NCBI GenBank assembly: GCA_016703025.1
Contig: JADJCV010000004.1
Location: 1,615,501 to 1,679,500, forward strand
Length of the DNA stretch: 64,000 nucleotides
Reading direction: 5' to 3'
Origin: Candidatus Avedoeria danica
Lineage (GTDB): Bacteria > Chloroflexota > Anaerolineae > Epilineales > Epilineaceae
In this document: one piece after another, positions 17,366 through 26,685 of the stretch
How the letters are laid out: each line of letters opens with the position of its first letter
How positions within the stretch are numbered: position 1 is the stretch's first letter
The notes under the pieces: model-generated
Told to the model about the DNA's origin: nothing
What the model saw: the letters and a program-made list of their open reading frames with translations, nothing else
Database searches by the model: none
Translations under genes and position numbers: made by a program

Positions 17366-18013
17366 TCAGCGAACGGCGAAGAGCACGTCCATGGCGACGG
17401 CGAGACCGGGCAGGAGCGGCGAGGTGGCGTTCTCACCAGGGGCGAAGCGGCCGTGTTCCCGATAGGCGTCGGACTCGAGCGCCAACACGGTGAGGGACGG
17501 TGACTGGGTGTCGACGATCCAGTACTCCGGGATGCGCGCCTCGGCATACTCCAGGCGCTTCGTCACGAGGTCGTGGTCGGCGTTGCCTGGGCTGATGATC
17601 TCGACAACGAGGTCCGCCCCGCGCCAGTAGTCGTCGGCGTTGCGTGCGTCGGCCGCATCCAAGAAGGCAAGCAGATCAGGTTCGCGAAAGCGCGTCTCTG
17701 AGACGCGAAGCCGAAGCGGCGAGTAGTAGATCACGCCTCCGCGAGCTTCGAGCCAGGCATCGAGTAGCAGGAGCAAGCGCTTCGAGATTCGCTGGTGGGT
17801 CACGGTCGGCATCGGCAGTTCCTCGATCCAGCCGTCCGCCCACTCGATGAGGTGGTTGGTGTCCCGCGTCAGCCACAGATAGTCGTCCGCCGTCCATTCG
17901 CCTTGCGCCGGCAGGAGGTCGGCCAGGCGACCCTGTTCGACGCGCAGCTTCCAGGCACGCCGCCGTGCGCGCGGGCGCGGCTTGGTGACCTGGGGCGGGC
18001 TGGCGATCGTCAT
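17366..18013 (-). CDS. Uma2-family (DUF820) protein, copy A
   Basis: A 215-aa restriction endonuclease-like fold protein of the Uma2/DUF820 family. The predicted catalytic motif is seen as FREPDLLAFLD, then DLVVEIISPGNADHD, followed by K in TKRLEYAEARIPEYWIVD. These are the E, PD, E-x-x-S and K positions of the family. It starts at ATG 18013 with SD GAGGAGAT. Its N-terminal 70 residues and its upstream region are nearly identical to copy B at 19130-19786, whereas the remainder has diverged. The biological role of Uma2 proteins is unsettled; they commonly proliferate as paralogues. Confidence 0.9.
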   Translation of the reverse strand: MTIASPPQVTKPRPRARRRAWKLRVEQGRLADLLPAQGEWTADDYLWLTRDTNHLIEWADGWIEELPMPTVTHQRISKRLLLLLDAWLEARGGVIYYSPLRLRVSETRFREPDLLAFLDAADARNADDYWRGADLVVEIISPGNADHDLVTKRLEYAEARIPEYWIVDTQSPSLTVLALESDAYREHGRFAPGENATSPLLPGLAVAMDVLFAVR

Positions 18014-18147
18014 GGCGCGATCTCCTCGGAGCGCGGGGCAGCTGGATGTTGCGCGTGGTTGGCTGTCGCGGATCTGCGCGGCAAGGATACGCGGCGGGGC
18101 CGGGGGCGCCAAGGGCATGGGCGACACGTTGGCGACACGGCGGCGAC
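17805..18147. repeat. Segmental duplication, copy A (5' part and upstream of Uma2 gene)
   Basis: This segment, covering the first third of the copy A gene, its start and about 130 bp upstream, matches 19578-19920 at an offset of 1773 bases with scattered substitutions. Similarity falls off sharply outside it, past GGCGACACGGCGGCGAC on the upstream side. Confidence 0.8.
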
Positions 18148-18206
18148 GGCAGCGATCCGTTCCGAGCGCGTTGCGCGTCATGGCGCATCCCCGCCATACT
18201 GTCGCC

Positions 18207-19133
18207 ATGCCCCGTGCCCAGCTGCTGACCGTCCTGACAGCGATCGCGTTGACGCGCTCCGGGACGCTACCCGACATCGCCCAAGCCGCGCCGCCGTTGC
18301 AGGCCACGCCGACGCTGCCCCCGACCGACTGCCCGCCGTGCGCTCCGCCTCCGCCGCCGTTCGAGGCGATGCAGGCCGCCGACGCGACCTTCTTCGGTCG
18401 CGTCGTGGATGCGCAGGTCAACAGCGCGGCGGGCGAGCGGCTCGAGGTGACGTTTCACGTCACCGAGACCTGGACAACCGACACCGTCGGCGAGCGCACC
18501 GTGGTCGACGTGCCGCGGGCCGTCTGGGCGTGCGGCCGGCGGCCGGACATCGGACAGAGCTGGATGGTGTACGCACAGCGCGACGCGGACGGCCGGCTGG
18601 CGATCGGGCACTGTGATCGAAGCCACATCGCCGATGGTCGGGGGGATGCCGATGCCAACAACGGCCTGGGTACGGGCTGCGATCCGGTTCGCGAGTTCCG
18701 ATTGGCGTTCCTGCCGCTGGAAGTGCGAGTCGGCGAGGCTTTCGCGGTGCAGCTCAAGACGCGGAGTCTCAGCCTGACGGAGTTCACCGTGCGGTCGGAC
18801 CCGCCGGAGTCGGCCGTCGTCGATCCGCCCTGTCCGATGCCCTGCCGCGAGTGGCGGTACCAGTTCGGGATGCGGGCGACGGTGGCCGGACGCGTCGCGA
18901 TCTCGGTCAGCGCTTTCGGGGAAGACATGCAGTGCCACCGCAGTGCCCGCGTGTGGAACTGGACCCATCCGATGGCCTCAGCCGCAATCGTGATCCGGCC
19001 GGCCGGCCCGCCGTATCGAGTCTGGCTGCCGTTCGCCATGCGCCGGTCACCGGGGGACGCGAATGTACGCCCAGCAGTTGGCCTCCACCTTGAATGGGTT
19101 CGCCGCTGGCGTGTGCGGCCGCTCCCGCGTTAG
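18207..19133 (+). CDS. Secreted protein with NTR/TIMP-like domain
   Basis: A 308-aa exported protein. It has a signal peptide at residues 1-26, a Pro/Cys-rich stretch (TDCPPCAPPPPPF), then ATFFGRVVDAQ, VTFHVTETW, a mid-domain Cys in AVWACGRRPDIGQSWMVYA and GHCDRSH. That pattern resembles the OB-fold netrin/TIMP-like domain in bacterial secreted proteins. A second beta-rich part with paired cysteines (DPPCPMPCREW) follows, and the end contains VWLPFAMRR, similar to Y-L-P-L motifs of other exported proteins here. ATG 18207 begins the signal sequence. Its stop overlaps the convergent Uma2 copy B stop within TTAG. Lying between two duplicated Uma2 genes suggests the duplication bracketed it. Function unknown. 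Confidence 0.75.
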   Translation: MPRAQLLTVLTAIALTRSGTLPDIAQAAPPLQATPTLPPTDCPPCAPPPPPFEAMQAADATFFGRVVDAQVNSAAGERLEVTFHVTETWTTDTVGERTVVDVPRAVWACGRRPDIGQSWMVYAQRDADGRLAIGHCDRSHIADGRGDADANNGLGTGCDPVREFRLAFLPLEVRVGEAFAVQLKTRSLSLTEFTVRSDPPESAVVDPPCPMPCREWRYQFGMRATVAGRVAISVSAFGEDMQCHRSARVWNWTHPMASAAIVIRPAGPPYRVWLPFAMRRSPGDANVRPAVGLHLEWVRRWRVRPLPR

Positions 19134-19786
19134 AAAGCGGTGAACACGCCTTCCACGGGAACCATCAGGTCGGGTAGGAGTGGCGATGTCAACACGGCGC
19201 CGGTAGCGTAACGACCGTACTCGCGGTAGCTACCGGCTGCGTCTGCATCCAACACGAACACGGTGACCGTCTCCGACGGTGGGTCGACGATCCAGTACTC
19301 AGCAATTCCGGCCTCCGCATACTCGACGCGCTTCGTAACCCGGTCGTGATCGGCGTTGCTCGGGCTGATGACCTCAACGACGAGATCTGCGCCCGTCCAG
19401 TACGCTTCGCCGTGGCGCACATCGTGCGGGTCGAGGAGGACGAGGACGTCCGGTTCGCGGAAGCGCTGCTCGGCAAGGCGCACCTTCAGTCCGCTGAAGC
19501 GAACCAAGCTCCCACGCGGGGTGAGCATCTCGAAGAATGTGCGGTAGAGATAGCCGATGATGCGTTGATGCGTGTCGGTCGGCATCGGTAGCTCCTCGAT
19601 CCAACCATCCGCCAACTCGATGAGACGCCGCGTATCCCGTGTCAGCCAGAGATAGTCGTCCGCCGTCCACTCCCCCTGCGCCGGCAGGAGGTCAGCCAAG
19701 CGGCTCTGTTCGACGCGCAGCTTCCAGGCACGCCCCCGGGCACGCGGGCGCGGCCTGGTGGCCTGGGGTGGGCTGGCGATCGTCAT
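19130..19786 (-). CDS. Uma2-family (DUF820) protein, copy B
   Basis: A 218-aa paralogue of the gene at 17366-18013, with the same nuclease-like motif set: FREPDVLVLLD, DLVVEVISPSNADHD and TKRVEYAEAGIAEYWIVD. The N-terminus MTIASPPQ and the following 60 residues are almost identical to copy A; from the region after LPMPTDTHQRI the two diverge (helical segment and C-terminus). ATG 19786 has the same SD context as copy A. The pair probably arose by duplication followed by divergence of the specificity region, or by gene conversion confined to the 5' part. Confidence 0.9.
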   Translation of the reverse strand: MTIASPPQATRPRPRARGRAWKLRVEQSRLADLLPAQGEWTADDYLWLTRDTRRLIELADGWIEELPMPTDTHQRIIGYLYRTFFEMLTPRGSLVRFSGLKVRLAEQRFREPDVLVLLDPHDVRHGEAYWTGADLVVEVISPSNADHDRVTKRVEYAEAGIAEYWIVDPPSETVTVFVLDADAAGSYREYGRYATGAVLTSPLLPDLMVPVEGVFTAF

Positions 19787-19920
19787 GGCGCGATCTCCTC
19801 GGAGCGCGGGGCAGCTGGATGTGGCGCGTGGTTGGCTATCTCGGACCTGCGGGGCAAGGATACGCGGCGGGGCTGGGGGCGCCAAGGGCATCGGCGACAA
19901 GTTGGCGACACGGCGGCGAC
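19578..19920. repeat. Segmental duplication, copy B
   Basis: Partner of 17805-18147. It includes the 5' third of Uma2 copy B and about 130 bp upstream. Because the upstream DNA is as conserved as the coding part, shared regulatory signals or recent conversion are likely. Confidence 0.8.
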
Positions 19921-19991
19921 AAGGAACGTGTCGAGGTCATCGACGACGGCCGCAAGGTGGCCACCGCGAGAACCGCATGTCGGACGGCCGC

Positions 19992-20882
19992 TCAGTCGGG
20001 ACCTCGCAACGCCGCCGCCCGACCCGCCCATGGCAAGTGCGCGGTCGACCGCGACGTCGCCGGAGTCACGACGCCCGTCGTCGTCGCGCTCGGGCGCGGC
20101 GACACGTGCGCGGTGGGGGTCGCGGTTGGCGCTGCGGACGGCGTCGCGGTCAACCCGACGCCCCCATCGCCCTCGGCGAAGAGCACGAGCTTCGGGGCGA
20201 ACTCCGTCTCACGGCTGCCCAGCCACACCGATACCTGAATCGTTCCGCCCTCGGCCATGGATCCCGCGCGCACCATCCAACCGTTCGGTCGCTGGCCGTC
20301 GAGCCAGGCCTGGGCCGGGGCGGTGAAGTCGAGCTTCAGTAGCCCCGCCGTCGCAACTGCCGTCGCCTCCGGTGCTCCGTGGCGCGGCCTGTCCTTGCCC
20401 ATGACGGTCGTCTCGTCCCAGACGTCGAGCGTCGGGCTGAACGCGAGCGATGCAGACTTGCGCGACCCTTCGGGGCGGTACGACGTGCTCTCGGTGGAGT
20501 GGACGACGAGCCAAAGCTCGGCGCGTTCGATGCGACCGTCCGAAATGGCGGGCGGCGGCCCGAAGCGGAAGAGTCCGTCCATGACCAGGCCGAGGTGCCA
20601 CATCCCGAGGTTGAGCTGCGGCTCCGCACCATGGGGCCGATCGGACACCTGAACGCCGATGCGGCCGATGTCGTAGTCCACCCAAGTGTCGGCCTCGGCG
20701 TCGACGACCGTTGGCATCGCCTGCGCGGCCGGCGACAGCGCCAGCACCCGGTTGTCGCTGACCCCGTCCGTCGGCGACGATGGCGAGCCACCGGTCAGTC
20801 GTTCGAACAGCACAAAGCCGGGCGCGTCGCCGGCACCGATGGCGCAGGCCAAGAGCGCGGTGATCGCGACGCTACGGGCCAC
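19992..20882 (-). CDS. Secreted DNRLRE-like beta protein
   Basis: A 296-aa exported protein of uncertain function. The signal peptide is MARSVAITALLACAIGAGDA. The core has the signature of DNRLRE/disaggregatase-type surface domains: ADTWVDYD near the start, RAELWLVVHS, a DVWDETTVM segment and a LDFTAPAQAWLDGQ...GWMVRAG end. Such domains usually adorn cell-surface proteins. A Thr/Pro tail (TATPSAAPTATPTA) completes the protein. It begins with GTG 20882, with GAGGGGG upstream, and overlaps the 3' end of the upstream oxidoreductase by 11 bases, so the two are likely one transcript. Confidence 0.7.
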   Translation of the reverse strand: MARSVAITALLACAIGAGDAPGFVLFERLTGGSPSSPTDGVSDNRVLALSPAAQAMPTVVDAEADTWVDYDIGRIGVQVSDRPHGAEPQLNLGMWHLGLVMDGLFRFGPPPAISDGRIERAELWLVVHSTESTSYRPEGSRKSASLAFSPTLDVWDETTVMGKDRPRHGAPEATAVATAGLLKLDFTAPAQAWLDGQRPNGWMVRAGSMAEGGTIQVSVWLGSRETEFAPKLVLFAEGDGGVGLTATPSAAPTATPTAHVSPRPSATTTGVVTPATSRSTAHLPWAGRAAALRGPD

Positions 20883-22629
20883 GGAGCCCCCTCTCTGTGA
20901 GCATGGCCCGCCCCACCGCCTCCGCCACCTCGATCCCGTCCACCCCCGCGCTCATGATCCCCCCCGCGTACCCCGCCCCTTCGCCCGCCGGATACAGCCC
21001 CCGCACGTTCACGCTCTGGTAATCCAACCCGCGCGGCATCCGCAGCGGCGACGACGTGCGCGTCTCGACGCCGGTGAGCACCGCGTCGGGCATCGCGAAG
21101 CCCGCGATCTGCCGGTCGAAGGCCGGCAGCGCCTCGCGGATCGCGGCGACGGCGTAGTCCGGCAGGCTGGCGTTGCCGCGCTCGTCGCGCATGTCGAAGT
21201 CCGTCGGCCGTACGCCGGGCGTGTAGGACGGCAGGACGTCGCCGAACGCGGTCGAGGGCCGGCCGGCCAGGAAGTCGCCGACGAGCTGGCCGGGCGCCGC
21301 GTAGTCGCCGCCGCCCAAATGGAAGGCGCGCGTCTCGAGGCGGCGCTGGAAGGCGATGCCGTCGAGCGGGCTGACCGGCCCAGGCGCGTTCAGATCGGCC
21401 GCGTAGTCCGCGGGCGCGATGCCGACGACGATGCCGGCGTTCGCGTTGCGCTCCTTGCGCGAGTACTGGCTCATGCCGTTCGTGACGACGCAGTTCACTT
21501 CGGATGTGGCTGCGACGACGGTGCCGCCGGGGCACATGCAGAAGCTGTACACGTCGCGGCCGTTGCTGGCATGGTGCACCAGGCGATAGTCGGCCGGTCC
21601 GAGGAGCGGGTTGCCGGCGTTCGGTCCGAACCGGGCGCGGTCGATGACGGACTGCGGGTGCTCGATCCGGTAGCCCACGGCGAACGGCTTGGCCTCCATG
21701 TGCACGCCGCGGGCGTGCAGCACGGAGAACGTGTCCCGCGCGCTGTGGCCGAGCGCGAGGACGACGTGATCGGCGCGGAGCTCGCCGCCGTCCGCCAGCG
21801 AGACGCCGCGGATCCGGCCGTCCTCGATCCGGACGTCCGTCACGCGCTGTTCGAAGCGGATCTCGCCGCCCAACCGCTCGATCTCGGCGCGCATGTGCTC
21901 GACGACCTTCACGAGCCGGAACGTGCCGATGTGCGGCTTCTGAACGTAGAGGATCTCCTCCGGCGCGCCGGCCTTCACGAACTCGGTGAGGACCTTGCGC
22001 GTCAGGTGGCGCGGGTCGCTGATCTGGCTCCAGAGCTTGCCGTCGGAGAATGTGCCAGCGCCGCCCTCGCCGAACTGCACGTTCGACTCCGGATCCAACA
22101 CGCCCCGCCGCCACAGGCCCCACGTGTCCTGCGTCCGCTCGCGCACCCTCTTGCCGCGCTCCAGAACGATCGGCCGCAGGCCCATCTGCGCGAGGACGAG
22201 CGCACAAAAGATGCCGCACGGACCGAAACCGACGATCACCGGGCGCAGCGGTGTGTCGGGCGATGTGTGCGATATCGGCGACATCGGCGACCTGAGCGCC
22301 GTCGACGTCGACGGCGTTGTCGACGGCGTTGTCGACGCCGCGTAGAAGTCCGCCGGCGCGTGACCGACGAAGCGGTAGCGCGTGTCCGGCGACGGGCCGA
22401 TCCGCCGATCGGCGGCGAGCCGCTTCAGCACCGCCGCCTCGCCCTGCACTTCGCAGTCGACGGTGTAGACGTACAGGAGCGACCGCTGCTTGCGCGCATC
22501 GACGCTGCGCTTGAAGATCGTCACGACCGTCACGTCGTGGTCGGCCACAGCCAGGCGGGCGACGACCGATGCGCGCAGGGCGTCCTTGGGGTGATCGAGG
22601 GGGAGTCGGAGGTCGGTGATCCGCAGCAT
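20872..22629 (-). CDS. FAD-dependent oxidoreductase (COG2509-like)
   Basis: A 585-aa flavoprotein. The N-terminal 90 residues form a small alpha/beta domain (RSLLYVYTVDCEV) typical of the COG2509 family. The FAD-binding motif is VIVGFGPCGIF, followed by ERG and by GGAGTFSDGKL. The C-terminal FAD-contact region is GLYPAGEGAGYAGGIMSAG. Proteins of this family are predicted FAD-dependent dehydrogenases of unknown substrate. The MLRITDLRL start at 22629 is chosen because it begins the conserved domain; an ATG at 22668 is possible. A Thr/Ser-Pro rich insertion (ASTTPSTTPSTST) lies between the domains. Confidence 0.88.
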   Translation of the reverse strand: MLRITDLRLPLDHPKDALRASVVARLAVADHDVTVVTIFKRSVDARKQRSLLYVYTVDCEVQGEAAVLKRLAADRRIGPSPDTRYRFVGHAPADFYAASTTPSTTPSTSTALRSPMSPISHTSPDTPLRPVIVGFGPCGIFCALVLAQMGLRPIVLERGKRVRERTQDTWGLWRRGVLDPESNVQFGEGGAGTFSDGKLWSQISDPRHLTRKVLTEFVKAGAPEEILYVQKPHIGTFRLVKVVEHMRAEIERLGGEIRFEQRVTDVRIEDGRIRGVSLADGGELRADHVVLALGHSARDTFSVLHARGVHMEAKPFAVGYRIEHPQSVIDRARFGPNAGNPLLGPADYRLVHHASNGRDVYSFCMCPGGTVVAATSEVNCVVTNGMSQYSRKERNANAGIVVGIAPADYAADLNAPGPVSPLDGIAFQRRLETRAFHLGGGDYAAPGQLVGDFLAGRPSTAFGDVLPSYTPGVRPTDFDMRDERGNASLPDYAVAAIREALPAFDRQIAGFAMPDAVLTGVETRTSSPLRMPRGLDYQSVNVRGLYPAGEGAGYAGGIMSAGVDGIEVAEAVGRAMLTERGLRGP

Positions 22630-22699
22630 CAGGACCGGCCGACGGATGGTGGGGCCACGGCGGGCCAACCCGCGAACCGCCGCGATCGCGACGGCCGCC

Positions 22700-23239
22700 T
22701 CACCGCAAGCGCGCCGCCGCCGCGCTCGTCGCCAGCACGGTGTAGACGATCAAGCCGAGCAGCGGCACGCGCGACAGCCCGCCGAACTGCCACGTGACCA
22801 CGGCCACGATCGCCGTGCCCACGATGACCGCCCCGCCCGCCACCATCATCAGCCCGCGCCCGCGCTTGCGCCCGGCCGAGCGGCCCACGACGTCACCGAT
22901 CCCTGTGCCCAGGCTGCTGCCGAGGATGAACGCCAGAAACAGCTGAAAGAAGCCGCCGATCAGCGCGAACGCCATCTGCGCCACCACCGCCGCCGCAACG
23001 CCGGCCGCCGCGCCGACGACGGCGCCGAGGACGTAGCCCCGCGGCTCCACCTTGTAGAGCGGCGAGCGCGTCTCCTTGATGCACTCCTTGCACCGCAGTC
23101 CGACCGGGTGCCGCCGCGCGCAGTCGGTGCACATCGGCCGGTCGCAGCGGGCGCAGCGCAGCACGGTCTCGCGGTCGGGGTGCCAGGTGCAGTGCAGCAC
23201 GGGCGGCTCGGCGACGTCATCCGTCATTCGCTCCGTCAT
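22700..23239 (-). CDS. Zinc-finger (B-box-like) membrane protein
   Basis: A 179-aa protein with an N-terminal treble zinc-ribbon/B-box pattern. C17, H20, C29, C32, C37, C40, H44, C50 and C53 form a two-metal array in which CTWHPDRETVLRCARC and MCTDCARRHPVGLRCKEC stand out. After KVEPRGY, four hydrophobic segments fill residues 68-175. This domain order is common to bacterial membrane proteins related to rhomboid or DUF families, but no protease motif is visible. It begins 10 bases after the nadK stop on the same strand, so co-transcription is likely. ATG 23227 is an alternative start. Function unknown. Confidence 0.8.
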   Translation of the reverse strand: MTERMTDDVAEPPVLHCTWHPDRETVLRCARCDRPMCTDCARRHPVGLRCKECIKETRSPLYKVEPRGYVLGAVVGAAAGVAAAVVAQMAFALIGGFFQLFLAFILGSSLGTGIGDVVGRSAGRKRGRGLMMVAGGAVIVGTAIVAVVTWQFGGLSRVPLLGLIVYTVLATSAAAARLR

Positions 23240-23249
23240 CGCGCCGCCC

Positions 23250-24185
23250 TCACGAAGTCTCGCGCGGCCGGATGGACTTGCCGCGGTGGAGCCGTTCGAC
23301 CAGGCCGGCGTAGAAGTCGCCGGTCGAGCCGAGGCGCATGAAGCGGGCGCGGTGCGGGCTCAGGCCGACGCGGACGTGGTCGCCGTCGGCCAAGTCGTGG
23401 GCCGGGCCGCCGTCGATGGACAGGATCGCGTCGTAGTCCGTCCGAACGACGATGTCCACGACGCGCTCGGGCGCGAGGACGAGCGTCTTGATCGGCACGG
23501 GGTGCGGCACGACGGGCGTGACGACGATGGCCGCCATCGTCGGGTCGACGACCGGGCCGCCGGCCGACAGGCTGTAGGCCGTCGAGCCGGTGGGCGTGGC
23601 CACGATCAGGCCGTCGGCGAAGTAGCGCAGGTAGGGCGCGCCGTCGATGGCCGTGTCCAACCGCACCGGGCGCGAGACACGACCGCGGCCGACGAAGACG
23701 TCGTTGACGGCATCCAGCGGGCCGATCGGCTGGCCGCCGATCATGCCCGTGCAGCGCAGGAGCACGCGCTCCTCGATCACGACGTCGCCCGCCAGGAGCC
23801 GCGGCAGGGTGGCGATGGCATCCGCCGGCTCGATCTCGGTCAGGAACCCGAGCCGCCCGTAGTTCACGCCGATCAGCGGCACATCGGCCGCCGCCGCCAG
23901 CCGCGCGACGCGCAGCATCGTCCCGTCCCCGCCGAGGACGATCAGCCAGTCGCACGCCACGACGCAGCCGTCGAGCGCCTCGATGTCCTGCCACGCATCC
24001 GCCACCAGCGGATCGGCGCCCGCTGCCGTCAACGCCTCGGCCAACCGGTCGGCCAGCGCGCGAGACTCGGCGACGCGCGGGTGGTAGAAGACACCGGCCC
24101 GCCGCCCCGGGCCCGGCCAGCCGGCCCCCATCGTTGTTACCGCGATGTCCGCCGCACCCGCAGGCGCTCCCGCCATCGCTGCCAT
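23250..24185 (-). CDS. nadK: NAD kinase
   Basis: ATP/polyphosphate-dependent NAD kinase, 311 aa, producing NADP+. The catalytic GGDGT is at 85-89, followed by LIGVNYGRLGFLTE, NDVFVGRG (the usual NE-V-V motif) and the glycine-rich TPTGSTAYSLSAGGP, all characteristic. The ATG at 24185 has an SD GGGAG seven bases upstream, but it overlaps the end of the upstream YfhO-like gene by 49 bases. ATG 24131 (MGAGWPG) would avoid overlap and keep the whole kinase core. Clustering with the zinc-finger membrane gene suggests a housekeeping operon. Confidence 0.93.
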   Translation of the reverse strand: MAAMAGAPAGAADIAVTTMGAGWPGPGRRAGVFYHPRVAESRALADRLAEALTAAGADPLVADAWQDIEALDGCVVACDWLIVLGGDGTMLRVARLAAAADVPLIGVNYGRLGFLTEIEPADAIATLPRLLAGDVVIEERVLLRCTGMIGGQPIGPLDAVNDVFVGRGRVSRPVRLDTAIDGAPYLRYFADGLIVATPTGSTAYSLSAGGPVVDPTMAAIVVTPVVPHPVPIKTLVLAPERVVDIVVRTDYDAILSIDGGPAHDLADGDHVRVGLSPHRARFMRLGSTGDFYAGLVERLHRGKSIRPRETS

Positions 24186-26567
24186 CGCTCTTCTCCCAAC
24201 AGTCCAACGGGGCCGACAAGGCCGACGAGACCGACAAGGCCCAACAGCGTGAGCCAGGCGCCAAGGGTAACGGAGCGGGGGCGGTAGGTCCATTCGATGC
24301 GCCAGCGACCGGCGGGGAGCCGGACGCCGAGGATGGATCGGTCGACGCGAATCACCGGCGGATGCGCGGCCCGGTACATTTCGATGCCGTCGCTGTAGTT
24401 GTGACCGTCCCAGCCCCATGCCCGGGCTCGCCAACCGCCGTCCGCATCGAAGGCGGTCGCGACGACGACCGTCCCATCCCCTTCGAGATGGGCATCGACA
24501 ACGATGCGCGTCGGCTCGAGTCCGGCCAGTTGCGCATGGCCGGATGGCGGGACGGGTATCGCCAGCCACTCCTTGGATGGGTACGTGTACTCCTCCACGT
24601 GAGGTCGCGCGACGGTTTGCGACGGCGGGTCGCCGACCAAACTTGCGTCCAACACCGCTACCGTGAATGGATCGAAGTCCGGTGCGGGCTTCCATGTCCC
24701 GGTGACCACTTCGACGGTCGGGGCCACCCAGGTCAGCCGTCCCGGCAATTGCACCTCGAACACCTTCCCGTCGGTCGTTGTTCCGGTCGGGTGATCGGTG
24801 TCGGCCGACGGATGGGCGGGTACAAGACCCGCCCCTACAGGACGATCATCGTCGGCCAACGGTTTCAACAACGCGGCCGCCCCCTCCCGCGGCTCGGTAA
24901 CGGCGTACCGCACGCCCAATATCTTCCACCACACGATCTCCGGCGCCGTCGTCACGAGGTCCTCGACGGCCTTGAAGTGCAGCGGGCTGTCCCCCGTCAC
25001 GTCGTACAGCCCGAGCACGCTGGCCGCGTTCGGCCCGGCGGCCAGCCGCCCCTCGCTGCTCACCCGCCCCTCGCGCGCATGCGGCAGCAGCGCCGCCGCG
25101 CGCGGGTCGGCCGTCGCGTCCAGCGCCGCCGCGTCGGCGGGGCCGAGCGCGCGGCCGCGGTTCGTGCTGGCGAGGTCGAAGACCGTGATCGCGACGAGGG
25201 CGAACGTGGCGACGCGCGCGTCGAAGCGGCGCGGGGCGAGGCAGACGATGGCGGCGGCGACGGCGACGAGGGCGGTGAACGTGAGCGCGTCGGCCCAATC
25301 GCCCTGCCCGAAGCGCAGCTGGGCGATCAGGGCACCGGCCGTCGCCATCGCCCACACGGCACGCGAACACGCGCCCGACCTCGCGCCGGCGCGCGACCGC
25401 GGCGTCGAGCGACAGCGCGGCGGCCATCGCCAGGCCGACGGCGACGAGGACGGCCGCGCGCTCCTGGTGGCGGAACGTCGCGAACGCGGGGACGACCTTC
25501 AACAGCTTCGGGAAGAGCGGGCCGTTGCCGCCGAGGGCGAACAGCCATGCGCCGCCGGCGAACGCCAGCCAGATGCGGCCGGTCCGGGCGCGCAGCGCAC
25601 CCCACAGCGCGAGCACGAGCGGCACGATGCCGACGTACAGCGGCGACCACTGGCTGACGACGTGCGGGGCGAACAATTGGACGATGTCGCGCGCCGGCAG
25701 GCCGGCCAGCACCTCGCCCTCGCTCAGCGTGCGCGAGGCATGGCGGACGAACGCCAGCGTCGGCCCCCACTGGACGGCGGACAGCGCGACGGCGACGGCC
25801 AGCCAGATCGCGGCGACCTGCGCGATGTCGCGCAGTCGGGGCGTCCGCCCTTCCGCGCCCACCGCCGTCGACCTGCGCACCACGCCCATCGTGACCGCCA
25901 CCAGCCACAGACAGCCTGCGGCCACCACAAATCCGGCCGTCTGGGCATGCCCCGCCAACACGGCCATCGCCGTCGCGGCCGCCGCAAGCGCCGCCCACCG
26001 CCGCCGCACGGCGCCCGACTTCGCGGACGTCGCTGCGACGAGCGCCGCCAGCGTCGCGGGCAGCCAGACCGCCGTATCGAGCACGGCCAGTTGGACGATC
26101 GGATAGCCCGTCAGGTAGCCGCCGGCGCCGAACGTGGCGACCGCGAGGGCCGCGGCGCTGCGCGAGGCACCGAGGCGGCGGGCGAGGGCGCCGGTGAAGA
26201 ACGCACCGAGCGCCAGGTGCGCCACGGCCTCGACCGTGACCGTCCACAGGGGCAGCGTGCGGCCGCCGATGGCGAACGGGATCTGCAACAGCCGCCACGG
26301 ATAGAGCACCGCCAGCTGCGGGTCGGCCAAGGCCGGCGTGCCGGCATATTGGTGCGGGTTCCACAGCGGCAACTTGCCGCCGGCCCAGGTGGCGGCGACG
26401 AACGCGCGCCACGGGAAGACCTGCCGCAGGAAGTCCTCGCCCGCGCCACCGATGGTTAGACGATCGGCCAGCTTGGGCGTGAGCGCCGGCCAGAGCAGCA
26501 CGACGGCCAGGGCGAGGCAGGCGGCGAGGGGGGCGATCGGGCGCAGGCGGGCGAGGCGCGGGGACAT
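24137..26567 (-). pseudogene. YfhO-like multi-pass membrane protein, split by a frameshift
   Basis: An approximately 810-residue membrane protein of the YfhO/GT-C type in two frames. The N-terminal part (from ATG 26567) has GEDFLRQVFPW, LPLWNPHQYAGTPALADPQ and about ten helices. It loses sense near 25360-25375, where the C-terminal part (WAMATAGALIAQL onward, to 24137) continues in another frame with more helices and a beta-rich extracellular end. The first frame stops only at 24846. One surplus base near 25365 explains it. This may be a sequencing error or a true mutation. A palindromic repeat is translated in the C-terminal half (24814-24838). TGGTACCCT seven bases before ATG 26567 could give a leaderless transcript. 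Likely role: glycosyl transfer on lipid-linked sugars (inference). Confidence 0.8.
24814..24838. repeat. Palindromic repeat variant inside the YfhO-like gene
   Basis: GGGCGGGT and ACCCGCCC arms surround ACAAG, followed by CCTAC. On the minus strand it reads GTAGGGGCGGGTCT, encoding VGAGLVPAHP within the protein. It has the same GTAGGGGC edge as the family at 3070, 31190, 56090 and 56174. Confidence 0.75.
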
Positions 26568-26685
26568 GGGGCGTAGGGTACCATTTTGGGGCGCGGGCGG
26601 TGCAGGTGGAATGGACAGCGTCGAATGAAGCAACGGCGACGTCAGCCGCTGACCCGTCCGTCCCGAACCCAAAGGCAGCGCCCCC

